A DNA stretch of 12,190 nt from Planctomycetaceae bacterium (GCA_031267635.1 JAIRYX010000382.1:1-12190); one strand, 5' to 3'. Positions 1 to 7,446 are shown, counted from the stretch's first letter. Numbers and translations: made by a program. The notes: generated by a model from the sequence alone, not told the origin.

Positions 1-613
1 AGCTCCTCGGTTATGTCGGAAATCCAGACGCTCGGAAAGATTAGCTCCCCGGTTATGTCAGAAATTCAGACGCTCAGAAAGATGAGCTACTCGGAGAGGT
101 CGGAAATTTAGACGCTCGGAAAGATTAGCTCCTCGGTTATGTCGGAAATCTAGACGCTCGGAAAGATTAGCTCCCCGGTTATGTCAGAAATTCAGACGCT
201 CGGAAAGATGAGCTACTCGGAGAGGTCGGAAATTTAGACGCTCGGAAAGATTAGCTACTCGGAGAAGTTGGAAATTCAGACGCTCGGAAAGATTAGCTCC
301 CCGGTTATGTCGGAAATTCAGACGCTCGGAAAGATTAGCTCCCCGGTTATGTCGGAAATTCAGACGCTCGGAAAGATGAGCGACTCGGAGAGGTTGGAAA
401 TCCAGACGCTCGGAAAGATTAGCTCCCCGGTTATGTCGAAAATCCAGACGCTCGGAAAAATGAGCTACTCGGAGAGGTCGGAAATTTAGACGCTCGGAAA
501 GATTAGCTCCCCGGTTATGTCGGAAACTCAGACGCTCGGAAAGATTAGCTACTCGGAGAGGTTGGAAATTTGGACGCTCGGAAAGATTATGTATTTAGAG
601 AAGATTCAGATAG
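1..613. repeat. 42-bp tandem repeat array with 126-bp higher-order unit
   Basis: The word GACGCTCGG (one copy GACGCTCAG) recurs every 42 bp without slippage at 27, 69, 111, 153, 195, 237, 279, 321, 363, 405, 447, 489, 531 and 573, so at least 14 units are in phase. The array continues off the left edge and decays near 580-613. Each unit has a constant half around that word and one of two alternative halves, containing either CCGGTTATGTC or CTACTCGGAGAGG. Bases 1-126 and 127-252 differ at only two positions (25/151 and 76/202), giving a 126-bp higher-order repeat. The plus frame would encode a 14-residue repeat (EIQTLGKISSPVMS) but has TAG stops in four units, and the matching minus frame has TGA in two. 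I see no support for a protein, and no spacers, so this is not CRISPR. Confidence 0.93.
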
Positions 614-786
614 TCCCGCTTCGCGAGCGATTCGCCGCCTTCTACGGAATTTCCGTCCCGCTCGGAGCGGAAACTTTACCGCGTAAGTGATGAATCAAGC
701 GACGTCGCGGGCGGCGTTTTGGGAATAGACGCAATCTCCTTGAAAGCCCGTCACGATTCCGCCGTTCCGCAAAAGAGATACGCGCG
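614..786. other. GC-rich spacer between repeat arrays
   Basis: This stretch separates the 42-bp and 21-bp arrays and has no convincing gene. It is rich in short palindromes: CGGAA-T-TTCCG (645-655), CCGCTC-G-GAGCGG (658-670), and TTTCCG (650-655) pairing with CGGAAA (668-673). These could form alternative hairpins in RNA or DNA, but none has a following T-tract. Weak open frames cross it on both strands without a ribosome binding site or a recognisable domain. Confidence 0.5.
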
Positions 787-940
787 AAAATGGGTAATCT
801 ACACACGGCAATCGGGTAACGACACACGGAAATTGGGTAACGACACACGGAAATGGGATACTGACGCATGGCAATTAAATAACGACGCGCGGAAATGGGA
901 TAACGACGCACGGAAATTGGGTAATGACGCGCGGCAACCT
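787..940. repeat. 21-bp tandem repeat array
   Basis: About seven degenerate units average 21 bp. They have the form ACGAC(A/G)C(A/G)CGGAAAT followed by TGGGTA or GGGATA; the two forms of the junction keep the 21-bp register. In the plus frame it would encode heptapeptides such as NDTRKLG and NDARKWD, and in the minus frame RYPISVC-like heptapeptides. Both frames stay open simply because the period is a multiple of three. There is no ribosome binding site or domain, so I treat it as noncoding. The core GACGC(A/G)CGGAAA closely matches GACGCTCGGAAA of the 42-bp array to the left, suggesting a common origin. Confidence 0.85.
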
Positions 941-1173
941 GTTTTTCGTTCGTTATCCCTCTTCTAAAACATCAGGGAATAAAGGCGCGTTTGCGAGGGT
1001 GCGGTTGGTGACGAAAGGAATCGCGAGAAATTAGGGCGGAAATGGGATAATGACTCGCGGCAACCGGTTTTTCGTTCGTTATCCCTCCTCTAAAACCTCA
1101 GGGAATAAAGGCGAGTTTGCGAGGGTGCGGTTGGTTACGAAAGGAATCGCGAGAAATTAGGGCGGAAATGGGG
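922..1173. repeat. 126-bp direct duplication
   Basis: Bases 922-1047 and 1048-1173 are adjacent copies of 126 bp that differ at seven positions (about 94% identical). Each begins with the TAATGAC...CGCGGCAACC variant of the 21-bp unit and ends with GGGCGGAAATGGG. Each contains TTCGTTCGTTATCCCT, which is in inverted orientation to the AGGGATAACGA-like words of the preceding array. The unit length equals six 21-bp units and three 42-bp units, matching the higher-order period of the first array. No coding function is evident. Confidence 0.92.
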
Positions 1174-1431
1174 GAAATCTTTCGGAGAACTAGCCCTCAA
1201 TCCAGCGAAGCCCTCGTATGCCAATAAGAGAAAAATAGCAGTCCCCCCTTGGTTTCCAACGGTCACTTGTGTTGAAAAGGAGTTTGTTAGAAGTCCCCGC
1301 GATCTTTCATTTTCATACCATAATCATTCTAAAATTCCAGCAGAAACAGTCCGGTCAATGTTGTTGATAACATTAGCCGGTTCATTCCTGGGATTTTTCG
1401 GATTTGTCGATAATTTTACGGTACGTCTCTT
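1174..1431. other. Intergenic region, no gene seen
   Basis: This is unique sequence between the repeats and the promoter of the TPR gene. I see no RNA gene, terminator with a T-tract, or credible open frame. The short C-run at about 1240-1245 and scattered AT-rich segments have no recognisable function. Confidence 0.5.
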
Positions 1432-1458
1432 TTGAAACCGGTAAGCAAATGGTATAAT
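1432..1458 (+). promoter_or_regulatory. Extended -10 sigma-70-type promoter for the TPR gene
   Basis: A perfect TATAAT lies at 1453-1458, preceded by TG at 1450-1451 (TGGTATAAT), an extended -10 element. A TTGAAA at 1432-1437 could be the -35, but the 15-bp spacer is short; extended -10 promoters tolerate a poor -35. Transcription would start near 1465, leaving a leader of about 29 nt before the ATG at 1494. Confidence 0.7.
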
Positions 1459-1493
1459 CTGTTCAGAAATTTTTCACCCTTCAGGTATCCATC

Positions 1494-4199
1494 ATGTCCG
1501 AAATGTCCGAATTTGAAAACGATTTCACCAAGATTTTTATGCGGGGTGTTTGCATGGTTTCCGAAGGCGAGTATGAAGAAGCGATCCGGCTGTTTGATCA
1601 GGTACTCGGATTGGAGCCGGTGTTTGCCGACGCTTATGCTCACCGCGGTTACGCTAAGTTTCATCTCGACCAGTACAACGAATCGCTCGAAGATTTACAC
1701 ACCGCCCTTGAATATGCGCCGGATTCCGTTGACGCTTACGCTTTTCTTGCCCGCACGCTTTGGGCAATAGGACAACCTGAAGAAGCGTTTCAAAACGTTT
1801 CGCACGCGATTGAACTCGATTCTGAAAATATTCATGCACTTCATGTCCGGGCATTTATCAATATGCAAATTGATCACAACCGCGAGGCAGTCGCCGATTT
1901 TGATACGATTCTGACAAATTCGCCAGACGATTCGGATGCGCTTTTTATGCGAGGCTGGGCGAAAATGAATATAGGAAAACCGGAAGACGCTTTGAACGAC
2001 AACGACAAAGGACTCGAAATTGATCCTTACGACGCAAAATTGCATTTGCAGCGAGCCGTGTTTTATGGAGCGTTGGAACGTTACGAAGAAGCGTTGGCGT
2101 CGTCCGACCGCGCGGTGCAGTTCCAATACGAAGGAAACCGTTCGCCGCTCAACCAAAAAGGTTGGGCGTTGTTGCTTCTTCGCCGTTACGAAGAAGCGTT
2201 GGCGGTGTTTCTGGAAATTTTTGAGAAAGAAAAGATGTTTCAGCAATTGTACGGGATGGCAATTGCGCTCGGATGTTTAGGACAAATCGACGAATGCCGC
2301 GAGAGATTGAAAGAAGCCGCCGCAATTGCCGCCGAAGAAAACGATTTGGTTAATGAGCGTTTTTTTCGCATTAATATTGAAAATCTGACGGAACAAAATG
2401 CCGCGTCGTTACAAATTATTGAAGCGGAATCTGCGCGGCGGTTTTGGTATCCTGCGCTCGAAAAACTGGAACACAACGAACAGGAAGAAGCGTTGCGGCT
2501 ACTGGACGAGGTAACAGCTCGGAATCCGCTTTTATTGGGAGCTTACGCCAATAAATCCATTATTTATCAGGAACAAGAACGTTACGAAAAAGCGTTGGCG
2601 GAAATTGATAAATCGCTTGCGCTGGAACCGGAATCCATATCTTATCGTTATCGTCGCGGAATGATTCTGATTGATTTGGAGCGTTACGAGGAATCGGCGA
2701 CGCTTTTTTCGGAATTGATCGCGTTGGAACCGGACGAACCGGCGCATCATTATCAACGGGCAAGAGCGCATCAACTGTCCGACCAAACGGAAAAAGCATT
2801 GGAAGATTTGAATATCGTTTGTCAACAAGACCCGGATAACGAAATGGTATTGTCGTTCCGCGCAGCATGTCATCGCACGCTCGAAAACTACGCGAAAGCG
2901 GTAGACGATTACTCGCACATTCTTTATCTTCATCCGCAAAATCAGGAAGCGTTGTATTGGCGTTCGATTTTTTATCAGTTTGAGTTTGACAAAATCGAAG
3001 AGGCAATCCGCGACGAAACACGTTTGATAGAAATTGACACGGAGTTTCAGCCGGCATATCGTTATCGCGGCCGCGCGTGGGGAGAGTTATGGAACCGCGC
3101 AAATCAAGCGTCTCGTAACGAAGAAAAATTGCCGGTACGTTTGACAGAATTTTTCGGAAAAGAATTTTTCGACAAAGACGAATGCCTTGCCAATGCATTT
3201 GCCGATTTAACGCGGGCAATTGAATTAGAACCGGAAAACGACGACGCTTACGGGAATCGCGGATATTATCGTTATTGGAATAAAGATTTTCACGGATCGA
3301 TTGCTGACTTTCAAAAGGTTTTGACAATCAACGACCAGACTTCCTCAACGTATTATTGGCTAGGACGTGCGTATTCCGCCGTTGGAAAATATCGAAACGC
3401 GATTGAAATGTTTGATAAAGCGTTGGAACTTGATCCTGAAGACAACGAATCGTTTTTCAATCGCGGCTGTGCCAAACAAAAAATACACTGCTTTGAAGAC
3501 GCGGAAAGAGACTTGCGAACCGCTTATGAAAAAGAGAACTCCGACGCTTGGACAATTCATTATCTCGGTCATAATTTTGAATGGCAAGGACGGTTTGAAG
3601 AATCGTTGGAATACTTTCGTAAGGCGTCGGACTTGAATCCTGATATGGTCGAATGGTATTGTTGTTACGCTGCCGTTTTGATGAAAACGAAACAAATTGA
3701 CGAAGCAATCCGGCAATTAAATAAAACGATTGAAATTGATCCGAAACAAGCTCAACCGTATTTTTATTTAGGCGAAATTTACGAAGAGAGAAACGAGCCG
3801 ACAAAAGCGGCAGAGTATTATCAATTAGCAATTCGTCCCGACGATTCGTTGCAACGCAGTCAACGCGAAAGCGAAACCATCAACCAAACGTATCGGGCTT
3901 ATGCGCACGCAAAATTAGGACGACACGAGTTAGCGTTGGAACGTTATGAAGATTTAATACGTCAGGGGCAGGAGGAATGTGAAAATAGTGAAACATTTCA
4001 AAGTATTGCTTACCGAAAAGCAGAATCATTGTACGCACTGGAACGTTTTGCGGAAGCGTTGGAACAGTACAAAATCGCACTGGAATATTTAACATTATAT
4101 CACGACCGTAAAGAATACATTGACCGCTGCCGTGAACGTATTGCAGAATTGATGGAGGATCGAGCGTTTGGAATGAGAAAAGATTCGAGAATAGACTAA
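1494..4199 (+). CDS. Large tetratricopeptide-repeat (TPR) protein
   Basis: This 901-residue protein consists almost entirely of TPR repeats. Typical 34-residue units are visible from about residue 9 (YEEAIRLFDQVLGLEP at 27-42) to near residue 880, around 18 to 20 in all. The regular arrays are interrupted by a less regular stretch near 215-310 and by a charged insertion near 515-560. TPR units form stacked helical hairpins that bind partner proteins, so it is probably a scaffold or adaptor; the partner is unknown. There is no signal peptide or membrane segment, so I infer the cytoplasm. The ATG at 1494 follows a good promoter but only a weak AGG (1483-1485); an in-frame ATG at 1503 is the alternative. 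Recent internal duplication shows in a 21-bp word shared by 2079-2099 and 2184-2204, within the ERYEEALA/RRYEEALA repeats. The gene stands alone and converges on the PepSY gene 46 bp away. Confidence 0.93.
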   Translation: MSEMSEFENDFTKIFMRGVCMVSEGEYEEAIRLFDQVLGLEPVFADAYAHRGYAKFHLDQYNESLEDLHTALEYAPDSVDAYAFLARTLWAIGQPEEAFQNVSHAIELDSENIHALHVRAFINMQIDHNREAVADFDTILTNSPDDSDALFMRGWAKMNIGKPEDALNDNDKGLEIDPYDAKLHLQRAVFYGALERYEEALASSDRAVQFQYEGNRSPLNQKGWALLLLRRYEEALAVFLEIFEKEKMFQQLYGMAIALGCLGQIDECRERLKEAAAIAAEENDLVNERFFRINIENLTEQNAASLQIIEAESARRFWYPALEKLEHNEQEEALRLLDEVTARNPLLLGAYANKSIIYQEQERYEKALAEIDKSLALEPESISYRYRRGMILIDLERYEESATLFSELIALEPDEPAHHYQRARAHQLSDQTEKALEDLNIVCQQDPDNEMVLSFRAACHRTLENYAKAVDDYSHILYLHPQNQEALYWRSIFYQFEFDKIEEAIRDETRLIEIDTEFQPAYRYRGRAWGELWNRANQASRNEEKLPVRLTEFFGKEFFDKDECLANAFADLTRAIELEPENDDAYGNRGYYRYWNKDFHGSIADFQKVLTINDQTSSTYYWLGRAYSAVGKYRNAIEMFDKALELDPEDNESFFNRGCAKQKIHCFEDAERDLRTAYEKENSDAWTIHYLGHNFEWQGRFEESLEYFRKASDLNPDMVEWYCCYAAVLMKTKQIDEAIRQLNKTIEIDPKQAQPYFYLGEIYEERNEPTKAAEYYQLAIRPDDSLQRSQRESETINQTYRAYAHAKLGRHELALERYEDLIRQGQEECENSETFQSIAYRKAESLYALERFAEALEQYKIALEYLTLYHDRKEYIDRCRERIAELMEDRAFGMRKDSRID

Positions 4200-4245
4200 T
4201 ACTGCTTGACGTATAAAGCTGGTGAAAATAATGACGAACAGTTTC

Positions 4246-5598
4246 CTACCCCTTAATATTCCGACAATACTGCGTTCGTTTTTTTCGTTTGTAATAACGT
4301 GAACGGAGTTTTCTGACCCAAAGGATCACGCCGGTTATCGGCAGCGACGTCGCAATCAGGCATGTAACAAAATAAATCGCCTTTGAAACCGTACCGAATA
4401 TTTCTCCATTGTGTAGCGGAAAAATCAATGACGCAATTTTTTCATTAAACGGTAATTGATCAAATAAATCACATTTAAGTAAGTCTCCTGTATATTGGTC
4501 AAATTGAATTTTATCGGTTGCCGCAATATTACAAAAACCTGCTCCAATACGTTGAAACGTAACGCTTTCCTCCGGCGACTGCGGAAAAGAAAGTCGGGTC
4601 GTTCCCTTACGTGTAACGATTTGATTACCTTGATCAATGAAATGATCCCATCTTAAATGTTGCTGCCCTGAATCAACCGTTTTCGACGAAACCGGTTTTT
4701 CCAACGCTCGACCAAATGGTTTTGTCCTCAATATTTGTCCTACAGCGGAACGATACCACGCAAAGGAAATGATAGGTCCCGTCAACGCCATCATAACCAC
4801 AGGAATCAAAACATAAAAAACAAGCGTATTATGAAAATCGTATAAAAGCCGCCCCCATCCTTTTTTTGTGCGGATATTAAGACCGGACAACCATCCTTTC
4901 CACACCCGAAGTTTCGACGGAAACCAAAGGCACAGTCCGCTAACAACCAGAACGAGAAAAATCAATGTTGCACTGCCGACAATAATTTGTCCCGTCCGAA
5001 TATCAAGCAGGAGAAAACGGTGCAAAAAGGTAAGCATCATAAAAAGCATATAAATTTTACTCCGTTGTTGTCCTAATGATTCGCCGGTATAAGGATTCAC
5101 AAGATAGGCAGTACCAAGCATTGCATGACCTGCCGGCATTCCCGCCGGCAATTTAGCGGAATCCGCTTTTTCTTTTTTGACGTTAAAAATCCATGCTTGA
5201 TCGTTTACCGGCGGAATCGTAACACGAACTGCTTTACCTTGTTCCGTTGTTTCAACCAATGAAACCAATTCTTCAAGATTTTTTGGTACGGCAGTATCTG
5301 ATATTTTAATGTGGTAGCGGTCATGTTCCAGAAACAAAATCATTTCGTTTTTGAATGTTAACAGCGTTCCGCTTAAACAAACAACAAACAGAATCAAACC
5401 GCTGGCGATACCAAGCCAAAGATGCAATTCGTAAGCAATACGGCGAAATACACGCGGAAACGTTTTACGTCCTAGTAAATAAAATAATGCCGGAACAGAT
5501 AACAACAAAATTGTCGTACAAATAATTTGAACAAAAAATAACATATAATATTGCAATAAATATTTTCCAGCAGGACGTTCCCTTTTTGATTGGTTCAA
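4246..5598 (-). CDS. PepSY-associated transmembrane protein (possible iron/heme-linked reductase)
   Basis: This is a 450-residue integral membrane protein of the PepSY_TM type. Hydrophobic segments lie at about 18-42, 58-82, 204-226, 259-281 and 405-428, with two larger extramembrane regions at about 85-185 and 285-400. Conserved-looking histidines sit in HLWLGIASG (H59), LHRF (H193), FHNTL (H256) and PLHNGEIFG (H396), the pattern of heme-binding PepSY_TM proteins. Relatives include the siderophore-reductase-like FoxB/PiuB group, so a role in iron acquisition or electron transfer is possible but inferred. The tail is very basic. The 450-residue form starts at TTG (5598) without a Shine-Dalgarno; an ATG at codon 19 (5544) keeps the first membrane segment and is a real alternative. 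The gene lies 66 bp downstream of DUF1559 on the same strand, so they may be co-transcribed. A hairpin overlaps the TTG start. Confidence 0.85.
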   Translation of the reverse strand: MNQSKRERPAGKYLLQYYMLFFVQIICTTILLLSVPALFYLLGRKTFPRVFRRIAYELHLWLGIASGLILFVVCLSGTLLTFKNEMILFLEHDRYHIKISDTAVPKNLEELVSLVETTEQGKAVRVTIPPVNDQAWIFNVKKEKADSAKLPAGMPAGHAMLGTAYLVNPYTGESLGQQRSKIYMLFMMLTFLHRFLLLDIRTGQIIVGSATLIFLVLVVSGLCLWFPSKLRVWKGWLSGLNIRTKKGWGRLLYDFHNTLVFYVLIPVVMMALTGPIISFAWYRSAVGQILRTKPFGRALEKPVSSKTVDSGQQHLRWDHFIDQGNQIVTRKGTTRLSFPQSPEESVTFQRIGAGFCNIAATDKIQFDQYTGDLLKCDLFDQLPFNEKIASLIFPLHNGEIFGTVSKAIYFVTCLIATSLPITGVILWVRKLRSRYYKRKKRTQYCRNIKG

Positions 5599-5637
5599 TA
5601 AGCGTGCAGAAACAAGAAATATTTTCGCACACTTATT
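5597..5637 (-). promoter_or_regulatory. Stem-loop over the TTG start of the PepSY gene
   Basis: Arms AATAAGCGTGC (5597-5607) and GCACACTTATT (5627-5637) enclose a 19-nt loop. Read as minus-strand RNA they pair over 11 bp with one G-U wobble; on the plus strand the same position is a C-A mismatch, so the structure fits a minus transcript better. It lies between the DUF1559 stop and the PepSY gene and covers two bases of the TTG at 5596-5598. No U-tract follows on the minus strand, so it is not an ordinary terminator for DUF1559. It may control translation or RNA stability, or show that the true start is the ATG at 5544. Confidence 0.5.
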
Positions 5638-5664
5638 TTTATACTGAATTATGAATGGTGTAGA

Positions 5665-6840
5665 TTAAAATCCTGAAAAAACTTCTCCATCGCTTATTGA
5701 AGCCGCCAATCGCCATATTTTAAGGTCAACGGAATTGCTAACCCCGCGAACACTGCCATCGGCAAATGCCGTATTAACAGTACTTGGATGATAACTATTT
5801 GCTACGAAAAATCCTTGATTCATATTCCAATATGAAGGCATTTTTGCGTTGGGCGGCAGGAACGCACCAAATGTTGTGTACGCCGGCTGAATAAGTACCC
5901 AAGACAACCCACGATTATTTTGCCAACCTGCCTGTGGGTTTTGGTGAGAGCTATACCAAGTATCTAACCCGCCTAAGTTTCCATTGTCTAAGCCAGTTTG
6001 TGAGCCGCCTGCAAAATCGAAAACACCTCCCATTGGAGATTCAGCATACATCAAAATCCCAGACGAAGTTGACGCAATACATGCATCGTAAGTTAAATCT
6101 GAAGTGGTTTGTTCGATACCAACGCGGGCTTCAGACAATGCCATCGTGTTTGAAGTACCATCTGTAATTGCCGCGAAATTGTACGAAGACGAGTGGTAAA
6201 ACAAACCATTTGATTTTGTAACAGTAGTTGTTTCTCCTCCCATCATCGCTGGATAAACGCCGGGTGCTTGAATTCTCGCGTAATCACTTCCGGTACAAAC
6301 CATATAGTTACATGTTCCTACCATCGCAGGTTGTGCGCCGCCAGCGATTGTTGTTCCCTCCTCTCTTGAGTAAGAACTGACACGTTTTTGAGGAGCAGGA
6401 TCACTCGGACAATGTAAGACAGACAGAGTTGCTTCTGCCGCTTCTACAGAGTGTGACAAAAACCAGTCCATTCCTGTCATCGCACTGGTTCCGCCAAACA
6501 TATCTTTTTTCAAATCTAACCCATTGAAAATAGGAGATTGTTCCATGTAAGGGGTCAAACGAATTTGAACGGAATAACCGTTTTTAGATTTTGCTCCCAG
6601 ACCCGGTAACGCATTATGCGTAACGTGGTAATTATGCAGAGAGATTCCCCACTGCCTCAGATTACTTGTACAATTTATTCTTCGGGCGGCTTCTCTTGCA
6701 GCTTGAACGGCGGGGAGTAGCAGAGCGATCAGAACACCAATAATCGCAATCACCACGAGAAGCTCAACCAGCGTAAATGCGATTTTCTGAATTAACACAA
6801 CTCGCGTTGAGCGTTGAATGTTGGGCGTTGAGCACCACAT
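5665..6840 (-). CDS. DUF1559 protein with prepilin-type N-terminal methylation motif
   Basis: This 391-residue protein belongs to the planctomycete-expanded DUF1559 (SBP_bac_10-like) family. Its N-terminus carries AFTLVELLVVIAIIG at 21-35, then IALLLPAVQAAREAARR, the hallmark prepilin-like signal. Alanine rather than glycine precedes the FTLVE phenylalanine, and the conserved glutamate is E26. The C-terminus has the family H-X9-DG motif (H351, D361-G362) in HPSTVNTAFADGSVR, followed by IWRLAASISDGEV. It is expected to be exported and processed by a prepilin peptidase, acting at the envelope as a pseudopilin-like protein; its biochemical role is unknown. ATG at 6840 has a plausible AAGAGAG upstream, but residues 4-13 are encoded by a 7-bp tandem repeat, and a GTG at codon 15 would give a more typical short leader. 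PepSY follows on the same strand. Confidence 0.92.
   Translation of the reverse strand: MWCSTPNIQRSTRVVLIQKIAFTLVELLVVIAIIGVLIALLLPAVQAAREAARRINCTSNLRQWGISLHNYHVTHNALPGLGAKSKNGYSVQIRLTPYMEQSPIFNGLDLKKDMFGGTSAMTGMDWFLSHSVEAAEATLSVLHCPSDPAPQKRVSSYSREEGTTIAGGAQPAMVGTCNYMVCTGSDYARIQAPGVYPAMMGGETTTVTKSNGLFYHSSSYNFAAITDGTSNTMALSEARVGIEQTTSDLTYDACIASTSSGILMYAESPMGGVFDFAGGSQTGLDNGNLGGLDTWYSSHQNPQAGWQNNRGLSWVLIQPAYTTFGAFLPPNAKMPSYWNMNQGFFVANSYHPSTVNTAFADGSVRGVSNSVDLKIWRLAASISDGEVFSGF
6804..6831. repeat. Heptanucleotide tandem repeat in the DUF1559 start region
   Basis: GCGTTGA occurs at 6804-6810, 6811-6817 and 6825-6831, with the diverged ATGTTGG at 6818-6824 between, so four units sit in perfect 7-bp register. 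The repeat lies in the 5' coding region of the DUF1559 gene, between its ATG and the prepilin motif. Seven is not a multiple of three, so gain or loss of one unit would shift the reading frame. Confidence 0.85.
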
Positions 6841-7213
6841 TGAATACTCTCTTTCTAAATTTTCTTAATTGAAAGTTAGTGTTTTGGGAACGGAGCTGTG
6901 TTAACAAAATAAGCTCCATTTTCTTAAATGTTCGTCTTTTTGTATGCAATCTACTATCCTACAAAAAGTTTTGCGTCCAAAACAGTCGAAATTTTAGCAA
7001 AGTACCTAAAGACTGCAAGTGGTCAATTTTGGCGTTTTTAGAAAAAACATTGAAGTTTGACTCACTCCAACTTTTGTATTTTGTTTTAATTACTAAACTT
7101 ACGAAAAATAAATTTTCTAAAAATCTTTTTTGTTGATTTTTAAAAAACATTGAAACACTTTAATGACAGTTTTGTAAAGCATAGAATAATTGTAAATTCA
7201 ATCGAGTTTACGG
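6841..7213. other. AT-rich upstream region of DUF1559, no gene seen
   Basis: This is a strongly AT-rich noncoding stretch that would hold the DUF1559 promoter on the minus strand, but I cannot identify a convincing -35/-10 pair. Near the gene, GGAGCT (6892-6897) and AGCTCC (6912-6917) form a 6-bp inverted repeat in the likely leader. The 13-mer AAAAAACATTGAA occurs at 7042-7054 and 7142-7154, exactly 100 bp apart. Short open frames here have low-complexity, unrecognisable products. Confidence 0.5.
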
Positions 7214-7225
7214 GTAACTATTCAG
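7214..7225 (+). repeat. GTAACTATTCAG terminal-repeat-like motif beside the IS66 remnant
   Basis: GTAACTATTCAG begins with GTAA, as the terminal inverted repeats of IS66-family elements typically do. It lies about 30 bp beyond the last transposase-like codon of the adjacent remnant and points inward, the position expected for the right end of an IS66 element. Similar words recur at 7617-7670 and 12043-12071. I cannot see a matching left end or the 8-bp target duplication expected for the family. Confidence 0.45.
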
Positions 7226-7254
7226 TCACTCAAAGCGAATTTATTTGGCTTGGA

Positions 7255-7446
7255 GAATACGTATTTTATGACGTTTGGCATATTTTTTTTTGCTTGTTTG
7301 CATGCGGAACTCAGTACAGAACCGATTCTGGCAGACTCGCCTTTTTCGGTACGGAATCCGCCGGAAACTTTCATTTTGATTTTTGGCGTTGCGCAACCTT
7401 GTTCTGCTAAGTTGTTGTCAAACGACACGTCAAGATTGGTTGCGAA
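7255..7446 (-). pseudogene. Degenerate C-terminal fragment of an IS66-family transposase
   Basis: The minus strand encodes VSFDNNLAEQ followed by KMKVSGGFRTEKG, then ARIGSVLSSACKQ. This matches the C-terminal core of IS66 transposases, normally of the form FDNNLAERDLRM, K-KISGCFRSE-GA and RIRSYLSTARK. FDNN contains the family's catalytic-domain signature. The remnant is damaged: the residues after LAE read QGCATP where RDLRMP-like sequence is expected, about two residues are missing after EKG, and one is inserted at a poly-A run. About 64 codons survive. The codons upstream in the same frame (7447-7590) do not resemble IS66, and no TnpA or TnpB partner is visible. It is a fossil of a past insertion, not an active element. 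Confidence 0.72.

Noticed and set aside
268..489. 73-residue plus-strand ORF with repeated EIQTLGK units
   Set aside because: It is a stretch of the 42-bp array between TAG stops; there is no ribosome binding site, the frame is interrupted in four units, and the ends are set by chance.
1..613. CRISPR array
   Set aside because: Units are directly contiguous and periodic, with no unique spacers and no cas genes nearby.
642..967. Overlapping ORFs on both strands across the 21-bp array
   Set aside because: A period divisible by three keeps frames open on both strands; no start signals or recognisable domain.
2560..3327. 255-residue minus-strand ORF antisense to the TPR gene
   Set aside because: Shadow of the TPR coding frame, with no signals of its own.
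6841..7150. Promoter for DUF1559
   Set aside because: Several AT-rich hexamers exist on the minus strand, but no pair has convincing sequence and spacing.
7275..7293. Second sigma-54-like site (TTTGGCA ... TTGC)
   Set aside because: GG-to-GC spacing is three bases too long and the match is mainly a T-run.
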